From: Macrolepiota albuminosa
Taxonomy: Eukaryota > Basidiomycota > Agaricomycetes > Agaricales > Agaricaceae
DNA: 64,000 bases
Direction of reading: 5' to 3'
NCBI GenBank assembly: GCA_027475525.1
Contig: JAMWFC010000060.1
Location: forward strand, 1,240,001-1,304,000
Both the position numbers and the translations under genes were made by a program. Position 1 is the stretch's first letter; each line of letters starts with the position of its first letter. Positions 1 to 11,599 of this stretch are shown piece after piece. Under the pieces are notes generated by a model. It made no database searches and was not told where the DNA came from. It was given only the letters and a program-made list of their open reading frames with translations.

Positions 1-40
1 CCCTTCAGTTTTGTTTGTTGCTCTATTGAGTTGTACTTAC

Positions 41-844
41 ATTGTACTGTTCCCTTCATTTACCTTCATCTTCAAAAATTGGACCACGTTGTCTTCGGTA
101 ATCATAAACCCTTTCTGTGTTATTTTCTCTGTGAGCTTATATGGGTCTAGTTCCCTGTCCATGGGAATGTGTTGTTCGTTCTTCTCCACATTGCATGTCA
201 GTGTAAATATCCTGTTCACAATGTCTAGTGATCTTTCTTGCTGTCCAAGGAACGCGTTGTGCCAGCATTCGAGACGGCCTTCTGAGAATTCAAGTTCAAA
301 GTGCTTGCTAATCTCCGTTGCTCCTATCATTGCATCGTCAAAATGTTTTGTTCTTAGGCCATCCAGCTTCACGGATTGCTTTATGTATTTCAGTCGTCTG
401 TAGTCGCTGCTTTATGTGATTAGACTCTGTTATATTGGATCTCATTGAATGCACCTCGTGCGCATTTCTCTTTTCAGTGGCAGGAGATCCTTTTCGCTTA
501 TAGCTCTGTATACTGTGAAAACCAACTCCTCGTCTGATATATCACTGTCTTCATGGACGTACACTAGTCGCCATGAGTGAGGTTTATTTACTTCTTTTGT
601 CTTGATGGCTTCTGCCCATCTTGGTTCCTGTTGTGTCTTGTGTGTTGATAGCCCGACATACGGTGTGCAGTTTGGTTACTTATATGTGCAACGCTGGTCA
701 ACATAACGTCGTTTTCTTCTTCTCCTTTGCATATGGCTTTCTCAATTGCAGTCTCTTGATTGCATAATGAGTCTACTGATGTTGAGGTGTCTGTAAACGT
801 TGCTTACTTGCTGCCTCTGTGTCGTAATTTGCTTCTAAGGTCAT
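41..844 (-). CDS. 3' part of an unrecognised multi-exon gene (incomplete at window edge)
   Basis: Two coding stretches in minus orientation can be joined. An upstream exon (about 660 down to 455) reads through residues such as VYVHEDSDISDEELVF. It ends at a GTGCAT donor. A 45-nt intron (454-410) holds a CTAAT branch-like site and ends AAAG. The second exon (409-41) encodes 123 codons with KLDGLRTKHFDDAMIG and ends at a strong GTAAGT donor at 40, so the gene continues beyond base 1. Further upstream coding-like sequence (about 780-670, IEKAICKGEEENDVM) and a possible start ATG at 844 exist, but the junction between 670 and 640 is not resolved; one candidate intron leaves the frame mismatched. 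The protein is hydrophilic, without membrane segments. I do not recognise the family. The clean splice sites and lack of stops within the exons argue that it is real coding sequence rather than chance. Confidence 0.42.
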
Positions 845-1639
845 TTTTGTTATGATATATCTACTGTGGCTCTGTCAGCATAATACACCTGTCAGACAGT
901 GGCTAGACGTACATTGGATTGCTGCTGTGTCTTGATATCCTTCTAGTCTGCTGTGCTATCTGTGTATTCTTTATAGTATCAGGAAGTGATCAGTGAGTGC
1001 CTCAACTGTTTTCTTGTGTATGACGTGACATATCTTGGTTTACCTGTCCCATACCCAACTTGTTTCCTTCCTATCGACTTTGTTTTTTTGGTATATGCAC
1101 TTTGATTGTTTGGTACCTTATCTCCTGTGCCTGTCATCTTGACGCTTCCCGTAGTCTGTTGCTAGTGGTACATTAATTTCTGGCTTCATTTCTGGCTTCA
1201 TTTTATCATCCTCAACTATTCAGGAACAGACCTTGTAATGTTCCTTTGTCTCTCTTTCTTTGTCCTCTCATTGGCGAATCTCTAGTGTGTTGCCCTTCTG
1301 AGGCTATGGCTATTAAGGTACCACATTACGAGTTGTGGATTTGTGATACTTGTGTTCTATCTAAAAGATCCTGCTGTGCCTTCTGTGAATCTTGTCTTAT
1401 TGGAATTTTCATTCTACTTAATTTTGTTTTGTTCAAAGAAAGGGATACTCCATTCTTTATGTTATACTGTCTTTCCCTCTTTGATGTGACATGCAGCTTG
1501 CTGCTCTATATAAGTGTCCTTTGTCCACTGTCGTTGATAATCCCCTCTCCACCTCCTCTTTTTCTCTGTGTGTTTTGTGTCACTATACGAACCCATGCCC
1601 CCTTGCAAGATAAAGTCTGAAGAGAATAAGGCTCAGACG

Positions 1640-2660
1640 CTTTTTGACCAATTCAAGACTATGTGTGTTTTATATTGGTGTCTTTGATTTTTTTCTTTTT
1701 TTTTTAAGAAAAAAACTTGTTACCCTTGGTGCAGGAGTGCGGATAGGTTGCAAGCATGTGTACAGCTCTTTCAGTTCCCCCATCCCTCTTTCGCCACCCC
1801 CCACGCTCTCTGAGATGCCACCCCATGCAGTGGACACCCACACATCCCATTTTCTTCTCTCCTGCCCTGATGCTAGACAATGCTGGACAATGCTGGGGGT
1901 TGCCGACAGATGCATGACGGATGCCAACAGATGCCAGCGGGTCATGACGGCTACCAACAAACTCTGATGGATGCCAGCTGATGGCTGCTGATGCCAACAC
2001 CCCTTTCAAGCCATGAAAACTCTTTTGGGAGGTATGCCACCCCCCTTCCACCTCAAAAAATCCATACGGGAACCTGCGGAAATGTAGGTGGGCATCCATT
2101 CATTGTGTTATCTGACCTTTGAATCTATTCGTTAGTAACGGACCTGTGGTGCAACGGTTAAATGTGTGTTCCGTTGCTGGAGGCTTTCCCAAGGCTGGGG
2201 GTTCGATTCCCCCCTACAGGCATATGGCGGGCAAGACAAAGTTACCTTTTTTCTTGGTCCAACCAGACTCTGTGGACCTGTGTAGGCCTCTGTGGATGTC
2301 TGCTGGTGCCCTGCGCAGGCCTACGTGGACCTGCGTAGATTTGAGTCTGTTGACGTATGTCTGCGTGGATGTCCGCTGGCTTGCGTAGGCCTGTGTAGGT
2401 TTGCAGGGCCCTTTCATGGACGTATGCTGGCATCGGGGGTGGGAAAAGGAGGGAAGGGGAGACGTGCAGCCTCAAGTTATTGTGGGGAGGAATGGAGAGG
2501 GGAGGGAAGTGGGGAACCTCGAGGAGGGTTTATTCATGCCATGAAGTCTGCCAATGGAGGAGGTTTTCACTCATGTGCTGATGCCCGCCAGCAGCCGCTG
2601 ACGCACATTGACGTCCGCTAGTGTCTGCTGGCATCTGCTGGACCTGCATGCGCATGTGTG
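1640..2660. repeat. Degenerate short-repeat region
   Basis: The stretch 1860-2000 repeats variants of GATGCCAGC/GATGCC, and 2270-2410 repeats variants of GTGGAT/CTGCGTAGGCCTGTG. The words recur at irregular spacing and with many substitutions, so this is a decayed satellite-like region rather than a clean tandem array. Reading frames in it follow the repeats and are not credible genes. It surrounds the tRNA-like sequence at 2143-2220. A T-run/A-run palindrome lies at about 1687-1714. Confidence 0.4.
2143..2220 (+). tRNA. tRNA-like sequence (pseudo-tRNA or SINE head)
   Basis: Seen: a 7-bp acceptor-like stem CCTGTGG (2143-2149) pairs with CTACAGG (2214-2220) with one G-U pair. A perfect T arm GGGGG-TTCGATT-CCCCC contains a B-box (GGTTCGATTCC). 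An A-box-like TGGTGCAACGGTTAA lies near the 5' end, and a possible long variable arm GCTTT-CCC-AAGGC would suit a class II (Ser/Leu-type) tRNA. Against a functional tRNA: the D arm does not pair well, the A-box is out of register with the acceptor stem, and no standard seven-base anticodon loop with U33 can be placed. The following sequence ends in a T run (about 2248). A decayed tRNA or the promoter head of a tRNA-derived SINE is most likely. Confidence 0.35.
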
Positions 2661-2929
2661 TGCCCGCCTTTTATCGATCCACTGGACCGTCTCATACAGC
2701 ACATTGTGACATGTCTGCAGCTCTGTATTCTACGGCACTGTGAGGACTGCTCCACTCCAGTGTAGCGGACTCTGCTGGATACATATGGTACGGCACAAAG
2801 CGAGCTCCCATACAATGTATGACACATACCGTTGTGATGTCTCTATGTGAGTGGAGAGCAGGTGGGTCTCCAGTCTGCTCAGCAGCTTGTTAAGACTGTG
2901 ATATGGATGAAAGAGTGGGAGGGTGGGTT

Positions 2930-3060
2930 TGTAAAGTAAAATAAATTTAAGTGCAAGAATGAGATGACTGTCTCATCCTGTACTCATATTATGTATTACA
3001 AGAGGTCATCTAAAAAAGGAAAAATGAGAGGTTCTTTAGGCCAACCCACCTTATCTTATA
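2930..3060. repeat. LTR F-like fragment (first copy)
   Basis: This begins TGTAAAGTAAAATAAATTTA and is closely similar for about 125 bp to 19340-19465, including a shared CTCATCCTGTACTCATATTA core. The second copy sits next to a gag-like pseudogene in the place expected for the inner end of an LTR, so this one is probably the same LTR end (minus orientation). The similarity fades after about 3060. No target duplication was found here. Confidence 0.45.
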
Positions 3061-5920
3061 CTGAAAGATTGAGTTGGTCTATGGACAGATATGAATAAGT
3101 ATGAGAAGAGATTAGAGGAAGAGAGCTTTGTCCTATGTATAGGAGCAGCTGCAGTGGAAGTGGTGGATTCCCCAACCAAATACAGCTTACATTGGCTGTG
3201 CCTCCCCACCAGAGCTGTGCCATTCAAAATAGGAGTTCAAATATGAAATGAAATAGTATAAGTGTTGTATAAAATAGCACAAGTGTTATATGAGATAATA
3301 CAAAGAAGAGTAATAAATACATTCATTATAGAAACATGAGATAATAATACATCAATGATACATCATAAGTTACAAACAGTTTTTTTTTTTAAAAAAAACA
3401 AGGATTTGGTAGAAAAGAGATGAAGGATTTTTGTTAATGAAGTATAACATAGATTATGGGGTAAAAGGTTTAGAAGATAGATTACTGATGAATTGTTGTA
3501 AAGGAATTTGGTAGATTAGGAAATAGAAAAGTTTAGCAGATCAGACTATTCAGATTTTAGGAAGGAAATCAGATTATTTTTATAAGCAAAATGACAGCGG
3601 CTTGCATTCCATGTGGAGGCAATGGTGTTTGAGACTATTGTATCCAGTCATCTCCAGTAGATCAAAAAACATAGTGAGATCCAGCTACCATGCTTCATAA
3701 CAATGTGTGGTAGAACCCCATAGCAGAGAAGTTTTACAGAATCTCCAATCCAATAACTGTATCTCTGGACAAGATTGAGTTTTGTTTTGAAGTATATTTC
3801 TGTGAGAAAATCAAAATATAGGAGGGATATGAGATGCGAGTAGTTACTGTTAGCCACAATGAAAAAGATGTTTCTTGTCAGAAAATAGAGAAATGAGACA
3901 GGATATGTTTGGTTCCAAAAGCTGAAAAGAGAGGAACTGTTGGGTGGATAATTGATAAGAATGTGGTTTGTGAGGGCACAAATTGAGCAAAACAAATTAT
4001 CTCTTTTAGTTAGACTACAGTCTAAGCCAGCACAACATGTTATTTTGGTCCACAGAATATGGAAGGTGAGAGCATGTCAATTGTATACTTGGAATATGCA
4101 TATGTTACAATTGATAGTAATATTACAGGAGAAGTCAAACTTATTTTGCAATAAAGGAAGTATTTTTCCAAGTCGACGACATCCCCAGAAAACAGTGAGG
4201 GCAGCAGCCTATATGGGATTTTGGCAATGAGAAATTGAGGTTATCTCATAAAGCCTGTAGATGGGAGAGGGAGATGAGATAATGGAGAGAGTGTTTGAGA
4301 GCAATGTCTTGTAATGCAGCAAAGTTTTCCAAGGCTTTAATCCTGGGATCCTTTCCAAGCCATTCCACATGGTTGAATAAGTGTCAGAGGCAAAGACCAT
4401 TCATCCACACTTTTATGGACTGAATTGATGAGCAGCCTATGTGTTCCACAATGAAAACAAAAAGAAGGACAGGATCTGCTGGCATACACATGTCTTTGGA
4501 AATGTTTTCTCTATTGCAGAACTGTGTAAAGTGCAAGATACCCACCCCATAACATTGGCAAGTTCTTTCTTTGACAAAGGAGAAAAGCCCTATGAAAATT
4601 TTAGTTTGTAATGGGCGTGAGATAGCTTGGGACATGGACCTGTTGTTAGCCAGACTGTGTGGAGTATTCTATAAAATCAACCTCCAATCAGCAGGTACTA
4701 GAGGTCGAAGAGGAGATGATTTATAGGAGTTTTTTGAATTTGGCTGTCAAGGGTTGATATTGCGGAGCATGGCCATTGCCAATAATTGGGAGTTATCTGA
4801 ATTGGGGGAAGAAGCAGAGTCTGCCAAATAGTGGGGATTATCTGAATTTGGAGGAGAGGCAGAATGTTCATAATGAGCAGTGGAAATCTTAGTGGGTTGG
4901 ATTTTTGGTGGGTTTCTAGGAGTGTAAATTTTTATATGTGAATCTTTGGGAATGTAGATCTTCAAGGTGTGAACTTTTGAGTTTGGAGATCAGGTTTATT
5001 TATCATGTGGTGTTGGGCGGTAGCAAAATTTATAGATTTTTGGAATTGGGTGTGGTTTTGGCAATGAGATGCATGGAGAAACAGTGCCATCAGTACAAAG
5101 GAGCACCAACACCCCCCATGCAAGAGCACATCTACAAGATTGATTTCAGAAGGGATATAGCAGTATGAAGGAACTATCATACATTTGTTTAGTATGGAAT
5201 ATGTACGATATATACATAGATTCATATGAGGAAAACAACTTTGGCTCTTGCAGTGTGTCCCAATAGTGCCTGAGCTGTTGGAGTGGACAAGAACTCTCTT
5301 AGAAGGAAATTAGAAGCAAGTAAAGATGAAATATGAGATAAGTGCTTGTTGCAAAATTTAACTTAGCGCAGAAAACAGAATAAGATTTCAATTGCAATTG
5401 ATTCCAACCAACAAATGTTTTGGCCAGGTTGCTTCCAATTCAGTCTGAGTTTGAGGCAATAGTGAAAATTTCTAACAATAATTCCAATGCCCCATGATGT
5501 AGAGACATCTACAAAAATGTTGTGATCCTCCAATAGTTGAATAGGGTGTATTTGACAAAAGGCAGCAGGATCTTCAAATTAATTCTTCCACCATGTAAAG
5601 TTGTGTAGAAAAGAGTTTGGAATGTGTCTTTTTGTGAATTTGTTGCTACAATAAGTGGACATGAAGTTGGACAGAGGAGGTAGCTGAGAGGAGCCTTCTG
5701 GGAAAACAAACAAGACATAGATCAGGGTTCCATGCATTATCTGTATATCTCTGAGTTAAAAACTGTGGTGGTATTCCTCATAGGATTTTATTATACTGTC
5801 CACATGGGCAAGGTATTTCAAATGTTTCTTCTCTGGCAGTGCAACACACTTCAGTGGTAGATTCCAGGTAAAACTAATAAAGGAGACCTCACCGCTGAAT
5901 TTTGTTTCCAGGCACCTGCC
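3061..5920. other. AT-rich decayed intergenic DNA, no supported gene
   Basis: Only short open frames with simple composition occur here on either strand. None shows a recognisable motif, a convincing intron or similarity to other parts of the window. A T10A8 palindrome lies at about 3381-3398. The stretch may hold very old transposon remains. Confidence 0.4.
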
Positions 5921-6079
5921 ATTACAAAGCTGCCACTGCATTCTTACACTGGCTTTCAGGGCAACTACACCCCACCCCTTGATCAAAACTTCAGAGTGCC
6001 AGACAAACCTATGGGGAGATATTGATCCACAGCGCCTATATACGACCTGAAAAAGTGTAAAGTAGTTTTTGATCACATC

Positions 6080-6815
6080 ATGCAGAGTCAGGTTATGCTA
6101 TCAGTAGAGGAGCTATGCAGTGTGGCACCAGATGTCAGGAATCAGATGCAGACTGCAATTACACCTCAACAAAATGTAGCTAACAATGTAATGGCAGTAG
6201 ATGAATGTGACGACGTGCTACCTGGATTCAAGTACATAACAGAGACAGTAGCACTGGAAATCAAAGAAGAGGCCATGCCACCTAAAGAAGCTACATTCAT
6301 TGATCCAGTCAAAACTTACCTCAAATTGCTAAGATCTAGTGACAATCCTGCCATCCTTACTGTAGCTTAAGACTCTCACACAATTTGCTCAATTATATTG
6401 ACAGTTGATGGAAAAAGCGAGATAGAGTCTATTGTGAACAGCGGATCACAAATTATTTCAATGGCTGCTGATGTCACTAATAAACTGGGCATCATTTATG
6501 ACCCAATGATCATTCTTAACATACAGAGTGCTAACAGCACAATTGATCAATCCTTGGGAATGGCCCGTAACGTGCCATGTGCTATTGGTGACCTTACATT
6601 TTACCTTCAAATTCACATTCTCAGGTCACCCACGTATGACTTACCGTTAGGAAGGCCCTTCAATGTGCTAGCTTGATCAGTAGTCAAGACAATGTCTGAA
6701 GATGAAATAACACTAACTATTAGCGATCCGAACTCTGGGGTCAGGAAAACGGTACCAACATTTCTCCGAGGAAAATTCCAGAAGCCAGGACCAAGAAAGC
6801 AACCTTACATTAGCG
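6080..6815 (+). pseudogene. Gypsy A copy 1: aspartic protease region
   Basis: Two frames cover the gag-protease linker (6080-6370) and the retropepsin-like fold (6398-6676, then continuing past a TGA to about 6815 with LTISDPNSGVRKTVPTF). The active-site motif reads NSGSQI where the family usually has a catalytic Asp (D-x-G-S-Q-I), so the Asp appears replaced by Asn, one G-to-A change. The flap and C-terminal parts LGIIYDP and DLPLGRPF remain readable. A TAA separates the linker from the protease. A working protease is unlikely. Confidence 0.7.
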
Positions 6816-6822
6816 ATGAGCC

Positions 6823-8158
6823 TTGCAAGTGTTTTCCAGTGCCATTGAGGAGATGAGTGATGAGGATCATGGAGATGAAGCGCTTATCTTGGACTATAAT
6901 CATTGGACTGGGCAAGTAACCTTTATATCACATACCCCTTTAGCCCATGAAGTTTTGAACTCTTCTACATTGCTTACTAGCAAAGCTTTATCCTACTTAT
7001 ACCTCACCACATCTAATATTACTGAAAATCTTTTGACAGACACTTATTTCATTTCTACTCCTGATTTTAAAGAACCTTTGATATCTGGTTTTGCTAGAAA
7101 CCAAAGTTCCATTTATAATATGTTTGCTAACAACAGTACCCCTGAGCACAAAGGGGTTCAGGTTAAAAAGAAGTACAAGCCAGTAGCACTTAAAACAAAA
7201 CCAGTAGCAAGCATTGTACCCAAGGAATTTTGCATCAAGAGAAAGATCATTGGCGACCTGTTAGCAACCCTTTCCAAACTTAATCCAAATCTACCACCCT
7301 TCAAACCTACAGGACAATTTATGGAGGAACGACAGGCACTATTCCTTAGTGCCCATGATACAGTCTTTCTATCAATGGCAGAACTAGACGTATTAGTTGA
7401 CATTATGCAAAAACAAAACAAAGTGTTTGCTTGAAAGGATTCAGAATGCGGTAAACTTAGAACTGACTTCTTTCCACCAGTAGTTATACCAACAATACTC
7501 CACATACCATGGACTGAGCATAATCAACCTATACCACTGGGCATTGAAGCCAAAGTTTGCCAAATTATTTGTTCCAAGATAGCAGCAGAAGTTTACGAGC
7601 TTTTTAATTTGGCCTATAAATCGAGATGGTTTTGTGTATTAAAGAAAAATGGGAAGCTATGTATAGTTCATAGTTTGGAACTGCTAAACAAAGTCACAAT
7701 TTGTCATTTAGGGGTACCGCCCTTTCCTGATCATGTCGCTGAATCTTTTACAGAACGAATATGTGGCATTACCCTGGATTTGTACATTGGCTATGATGAG
7801 CACTTAATTCACCCTTCCTCTCACGACTTGACAACATTCCAAACGCCATTCAGGGTGCTATGACTAGTTACACTTCCCATGGGATGGACAAATTTGGTAC
7901 CCATATTCTATGATGACATTATGTTTATTCTACAACCTGAGATACCTCACTATGTGCTTAGTTTTATTGACAATGTAGGTGTTAAGGGCCCAAAAGATTG
8001 GCGTCTTGTAAATGGCAAGCCCAAAGTGCACCCAGAAAATTCCAATATCTGCATGGCACTATGGGACTTCTTCCAACTGGTTAACTGAGTGCTCCAGCGC
8101 ATGAAGTATTGTGGTGGAACGTTCTCAGGACACAAGCTGGTTCTTTGCATGCCACTGA
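6823..8158 (+). pseudogene. Gypsy A copy 1: reverse transcriptase
   Basis: The frame runs from an acidic spacer (6823-7434) into the RT palm. Readable motifs are SRWFCVLKKNGKLCIVHSLE (about 7620), LDLYIGYDEH (about 7780), TFQTPFRVL-stop-LVTLPMGWTN (about 7835-7890), the active-site box FIDNVGVKGP (7963-7992) and MKYCGGTFSG (8101-8130). The usual second Asp of the YIDD-type box is Asn here (codon 7972-7974, AAT). Stops at 7432, 7861 and 8086 are all TGA and sit where Trp or Arg is expected. The domain ends abruptly at the inserted LTR C at 8159, with its continuation at 9119. Confidence 0.75.
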
Positions 8159-9118
8159 TGATGCCCAAATTGAGCTGGGTGCTGCGTGGACTGTCACTAG
8201 TACAGCTACTTAGCCGATATAGCTTTGGGCATGCTAAGTGTATGAGAGAGTCCTGGACAGGTCCCAGAGAACACATGGTAGGCAAGAGGTTGGTGGCAAG
8301 GAAAGTGGGTGATTGGAGGCACTTGCGTATAGCTCCAAAACGTGGCTACAGGGTGCTAAAAGTCGCTAAGGGAGAGCGCTAAGAGCGTGCAAAAGTCGCT
8401 AAGGAAGGCACTAAGAGGTGCAGAAAAGTCACTAAGGAAGGCGCTAAGTGTTAGCATCTAGATTGTGATAATAAAAGGATGAGATTGCTTAGCAGATCTA
8501 AGCACAAAAGCCAAGCCATAGTTGCAAGATGCTAGAGAGAGAGAGATAGAAAACTAGAGCAGAGTCCTCTTAACAAGAGGTAGTCTGTTGCATATGGTGA
8601 CCAAAATGTTGGGATATGATCCCTACTACCAAATTGATTCCCCTTTACTACTAACAAAAAGTAAGTATTTTTAGTAAAGAATTTAGCCGATGCTAAGAGG
8701 TTAAGCGCCGCTGGAGGGTGGTGAACTGATAAAAATGTAAGTAAATGTGGTGAATTGAATTGTATAGTAAAAAGATTTATAATGATGCTGTCATGGAAAT
8801 ACTTCATCATTCTATCCTGTGAGTGCTGCCACTGGCTAAGAGCATTATTCCAGATTGACTGATGCCAAGTGTCTGTATAAACATATAGCCTTGGAGTGCA
8901 AGTGGCAAGGTGCGGCAAGGTGTCAATAGTGGCGTGAAGAATAAGTAGTGCCATAAAAAGTGGTCTGAAAGTAATTAGAGTCTGTAGCTATCAGTGTAAA
9001 AATATGAGAAAAATAGCGCTGGAAGTGCTAGAGCATGGCGCTTCTGGTGGTACTAGTGGGCCAATGTGAGGTGTGGGTATTGGTGCTATCTGTAGCCAGC
9101 CACAATGCAGGCTCATCA
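8159..9118 (-). mobile_element. Solo LTR, type C (minus), inserted in Gypsy A copy 1
   Basis: A 960-bp insertion splits the RT/RNase H reading. In minus orientation it begins TGATGAGCCTGCATTG and ends GGGCATCA. The flanks are CTGA (8155-8158) and CTGC (9119-9122), a 4-bp target duplication with one mismatch. Removing the insert plus one flank restores a continuous reading from CGGTFSGHKLVLCMP into LQFKILGHVC, as expected for the family. A second copy lies at 38446-39427. A short-repeat patch (GCTAAG/CACTAAG motifs, 8360-8450) lies inside. It has no coding capacity, so it is a solo LTR or LTR-like non-autonomous element. Confidence 0.65.
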
Positions 9119-9930
9119 CTGCAATTTAAAATCTTAGGGCATGTTTGCACACCAGAGGGCAGGATCCCTGAGAAGAGCTGATTGGCACTTCTGGAGAAGT
9201 GGGGAGTCTGTCATAACCTCTTGGAAGTTTGCGCATTTCTAGGCACAGTGGGTGTTCTGCACATGTTCATACACCATTTTTCACATTGGATGCACACTCT
9301 TAATTGCTTAACTTGTTCTGGGGTCCCCTTCAAATTTGGACCTGACCAAATTAATGCCCAAAAGGATTTAGTGAAGTGCTGCAGGAAGCAAAGCCATTGG
9401 TACCCATCAACTATACTACTTCTGATCCCATTATACTTGCCATTGACACCTCCTACATTGCAGTCAGCTTCTTTTTATGCCAGTGTGATGGTGCAAATCA
9501 AAAAATCAGACGCTACAATCACTTTGGATCAATTACCCTTAATGACAGAGAATCGTGTTAAAGTCAGCCCAAGTTAGAATTATATGGCTTGTTTTGAGCA
9601 TTTTAGGCGCTACAAATGTATATCATTGGGGTTCAAAATCTGATTGTCGAAGTCAACACACACTACATCAAAGGAATGCTCCAGAATCCAGACATTCAAC
9701 CTTTAGCTAGTATGAATTGCTGGGTAGTAGCAATACTAATGTTTCACTTTGAGCTTGTTCACGTCAAAAGTGCATTTCACAGGCCTGATGGACTATCTAG
9801 ACGACCTAGGCAGCCAGAAGACAAGGTGCTAGATGAAAGCAACAATGACGTATTTGATGACTGGATTGACCAGCTGCATAGTTTTGTACATATTATTCAA
9901 TTACCTATTTCAGCCCTTCACAAAGATTGA
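9119..9930 (+). pseudogene. Gypsy A copy 1: RNase H region
   Basis: After the LTR C insertion the reading continues ILGHVCTPEGR (about 9130), LLEKWGVCHNL, then SDPIILAIDTSYIAVSFFL (about 9420-9480), which is the RNase H start with its Asp. It continues with FGSITLNDRES (9525-9560), IVEVNTHYIKGMLQNPDIQP (9645-9704) and FHRPDGLSRRPRQP (9774-9815). The family normally has VDARYIKG in the third motif, so NTHYIKG has lost that acidic residue. Frames shift at least twice between 9370 and 9620. The domain is decayed but collinear with copy 3. Confidence 0.7.
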
Positions 9931-10368
9931 CCAATCTCAACATGGCTACACCCTATCATTCCGTATCAACCTAAACCATATCAGGCTCCATTGACTTTTT
10001 ACATGGCCAGTATCTATAACGTCGCTAAGCCATCTAACAATCTAAAGATAGTCGAGGAACCCAGACCCTTGCAGGAAAATAGTCACAACCTACCATATTT
10101 GGTGGTACCTCATAACGCCAAAGCTAAGTCAGAAGACCAATAAGTTGATCAGGTTAGGAAGTGGCTATAGGATTTGAGCCAACCATCAGACCTTATGGAT
10201 ACAGAATACGCCACCTTCATACAATATGTGACGACGTTCTTTATAGTTAAAAATCGACTTTGGCGATGAAATAGGGCTGGCACTCACAAATTAATAATCA
10301 AGCCAGATGGCCGCATTAGGATTCTGCACGCTATGCACGATGACTTGGAACATTGAGGACTCTATGCG

Positions 10369-11475
10369 ATGCGGGCAAATCTATTGGAATATTTTTGGTG
10401 GCCTCAAGTTAGCACCAATATTGCGTGGTATATTTGCACTTGTCATCTTTGCCAAATCCAGCAGATGTGCCAAGTTCTGATTCCTCCAACAGTAATGACT
10501 CCAGCACCATTGTTTGGAAAAATATATATCGACACTATGCTCATGCCCAAGTCAGGATGCTACAAGTACATCATCCAGGGAAGGTGTTTCTTGGTACATT
10601 GGCCAGAATTCCATATGCTCCAGCAAGAGTGGCTCTTTGAAGATGTTATTTGCCAATGGGGAGCCCTTCACAAGATTGTTACAGACAATGGAGCACCTAT
10701 AGTCAAGGTGCTTACCTATCTTAGAAAGAAATACAATATACAGCACATTCAAGTCTCAGGATACAATAAACATGCTAACAGTATTGTAGAAAGGCCGCAT
10801 TTTGATGTTTGACAGGCACTATTCAAGGCAATAGATGGTGACAAAAGTCACTGGAGTGAAGTGACTTATTTGTCTTTTGGTCTGAACGGGTTACCATATG
10901 AAAAAGGATGGGCTGCTCTCCTTACTATGCTGTGACTGGCACTCATCCCCTGCTCCCAGCAGACATTGTGGAAGCGACGTACCTACAACCCCTGCCAAAC
11001 TCAATACTGTCTTCTACCAATATGATTGCTAGGCGCGCTATAGACCTACAACAACACATGGAGGATCTCGAGCGCTTACACGAGGTGGTATTTCAAGCCA
11101 GGTGACAGGCCACACTACAATTTGAAAGCAAGCATAGCGCTACAATCTGGGATTACAACTTTACAGCTGGCGCCCTAGTATTAATGCGCAACTCAAAAAT
11201 CAAAGTAACCCATAACAAAAAGATGCAACCTCAGTACCTAGGACCCCTCATAGTAGTTTCCCGCAACAGGGGAGGCACCTACATACTCTGCAAGTTGGAC
11301 AGCTCAATTTTGCATTGACCGGTAGCAGCGTTCCAACTTATTCCCTACTTAGCATGTGAACACATCTCATTACCTTTGTCGGCGCTGGACATTGACATGG
11401 CCACACTCCGAGAGCTTGAAGAGACTGAGTTGGTGGATGATGATGAGACCACTTTGGATGACAATGAGGAGCAGT
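10369..11475 (+). pseudogene. Gypsy A copy 1: integrase and C-terminal tail
   Basis: An HHCC-type zinc region (WYICTCHLCQIQQ, about 10427-10465) is followed by the catalytic core. The three acidic residues are readable: IYIDTM (about 10530), VTDNGAP (about 10679) and IVERPHFDV (10784-10810). The tail reads RMGCSPYYAVTGTHPLLPAD (10905-10965), then TYLQPLPNSILSS, LVLMRNSKIKVTHNKKM (11177-11227) and YILCKLDSSI-LH-stop-PVAAF. It ends in an acidic region with a TAG at about 11475. The stops at 10810, 11102 and 11317 are TGA at expected Arg positions. The DDE triad survives, but the frame is broken. Confidence 0.75.
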
Positions 11476-11599
11476 AGATGAATACAAAAAACAAGGTGCT
11501 AGCTGTTAGTGCCCCCTTGATTATGCTTAGGCAAGGCAACAATTATAAAAGAATAAAATTAAATAAGATCAGAACAAGTACAAGAGGCACTAGCAAACT

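Larger units (their letters stand above)
5925..11480 (+). mobile_element. Ty3/Gypsy family A, copy 1 (5'-truncated, decayed)
   Basis: A plus-strand Gypsy retrotransposon remnant with the domain order protease, reverse transcriptase, RNase H, integrase, C-terminal tail. It starts within the linker before protease: PDKPMG at about 6000 matches PDKPTGGY in copy 2 at about 37675, so gag and the 5' LTR are missing. No 3' LTR is recognisable after 11480. The element is interrupted between RT and RNase H by a 960-bp LTR (type C, 8159-9118). Many in-frame stops are TGA at positions where the family carries Arg or Trp. I recognise this as a family common in Agaricomycete genomes; that assignment rests on memory of motif wording, not on a search. 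Confidence 0.85.

Noticed and set aside
2143..2220. A functional tRNA gene
   Set aside because: The D arm is poor and no proper anticodon loop can be placed, so it is reported only as tRNA-like.
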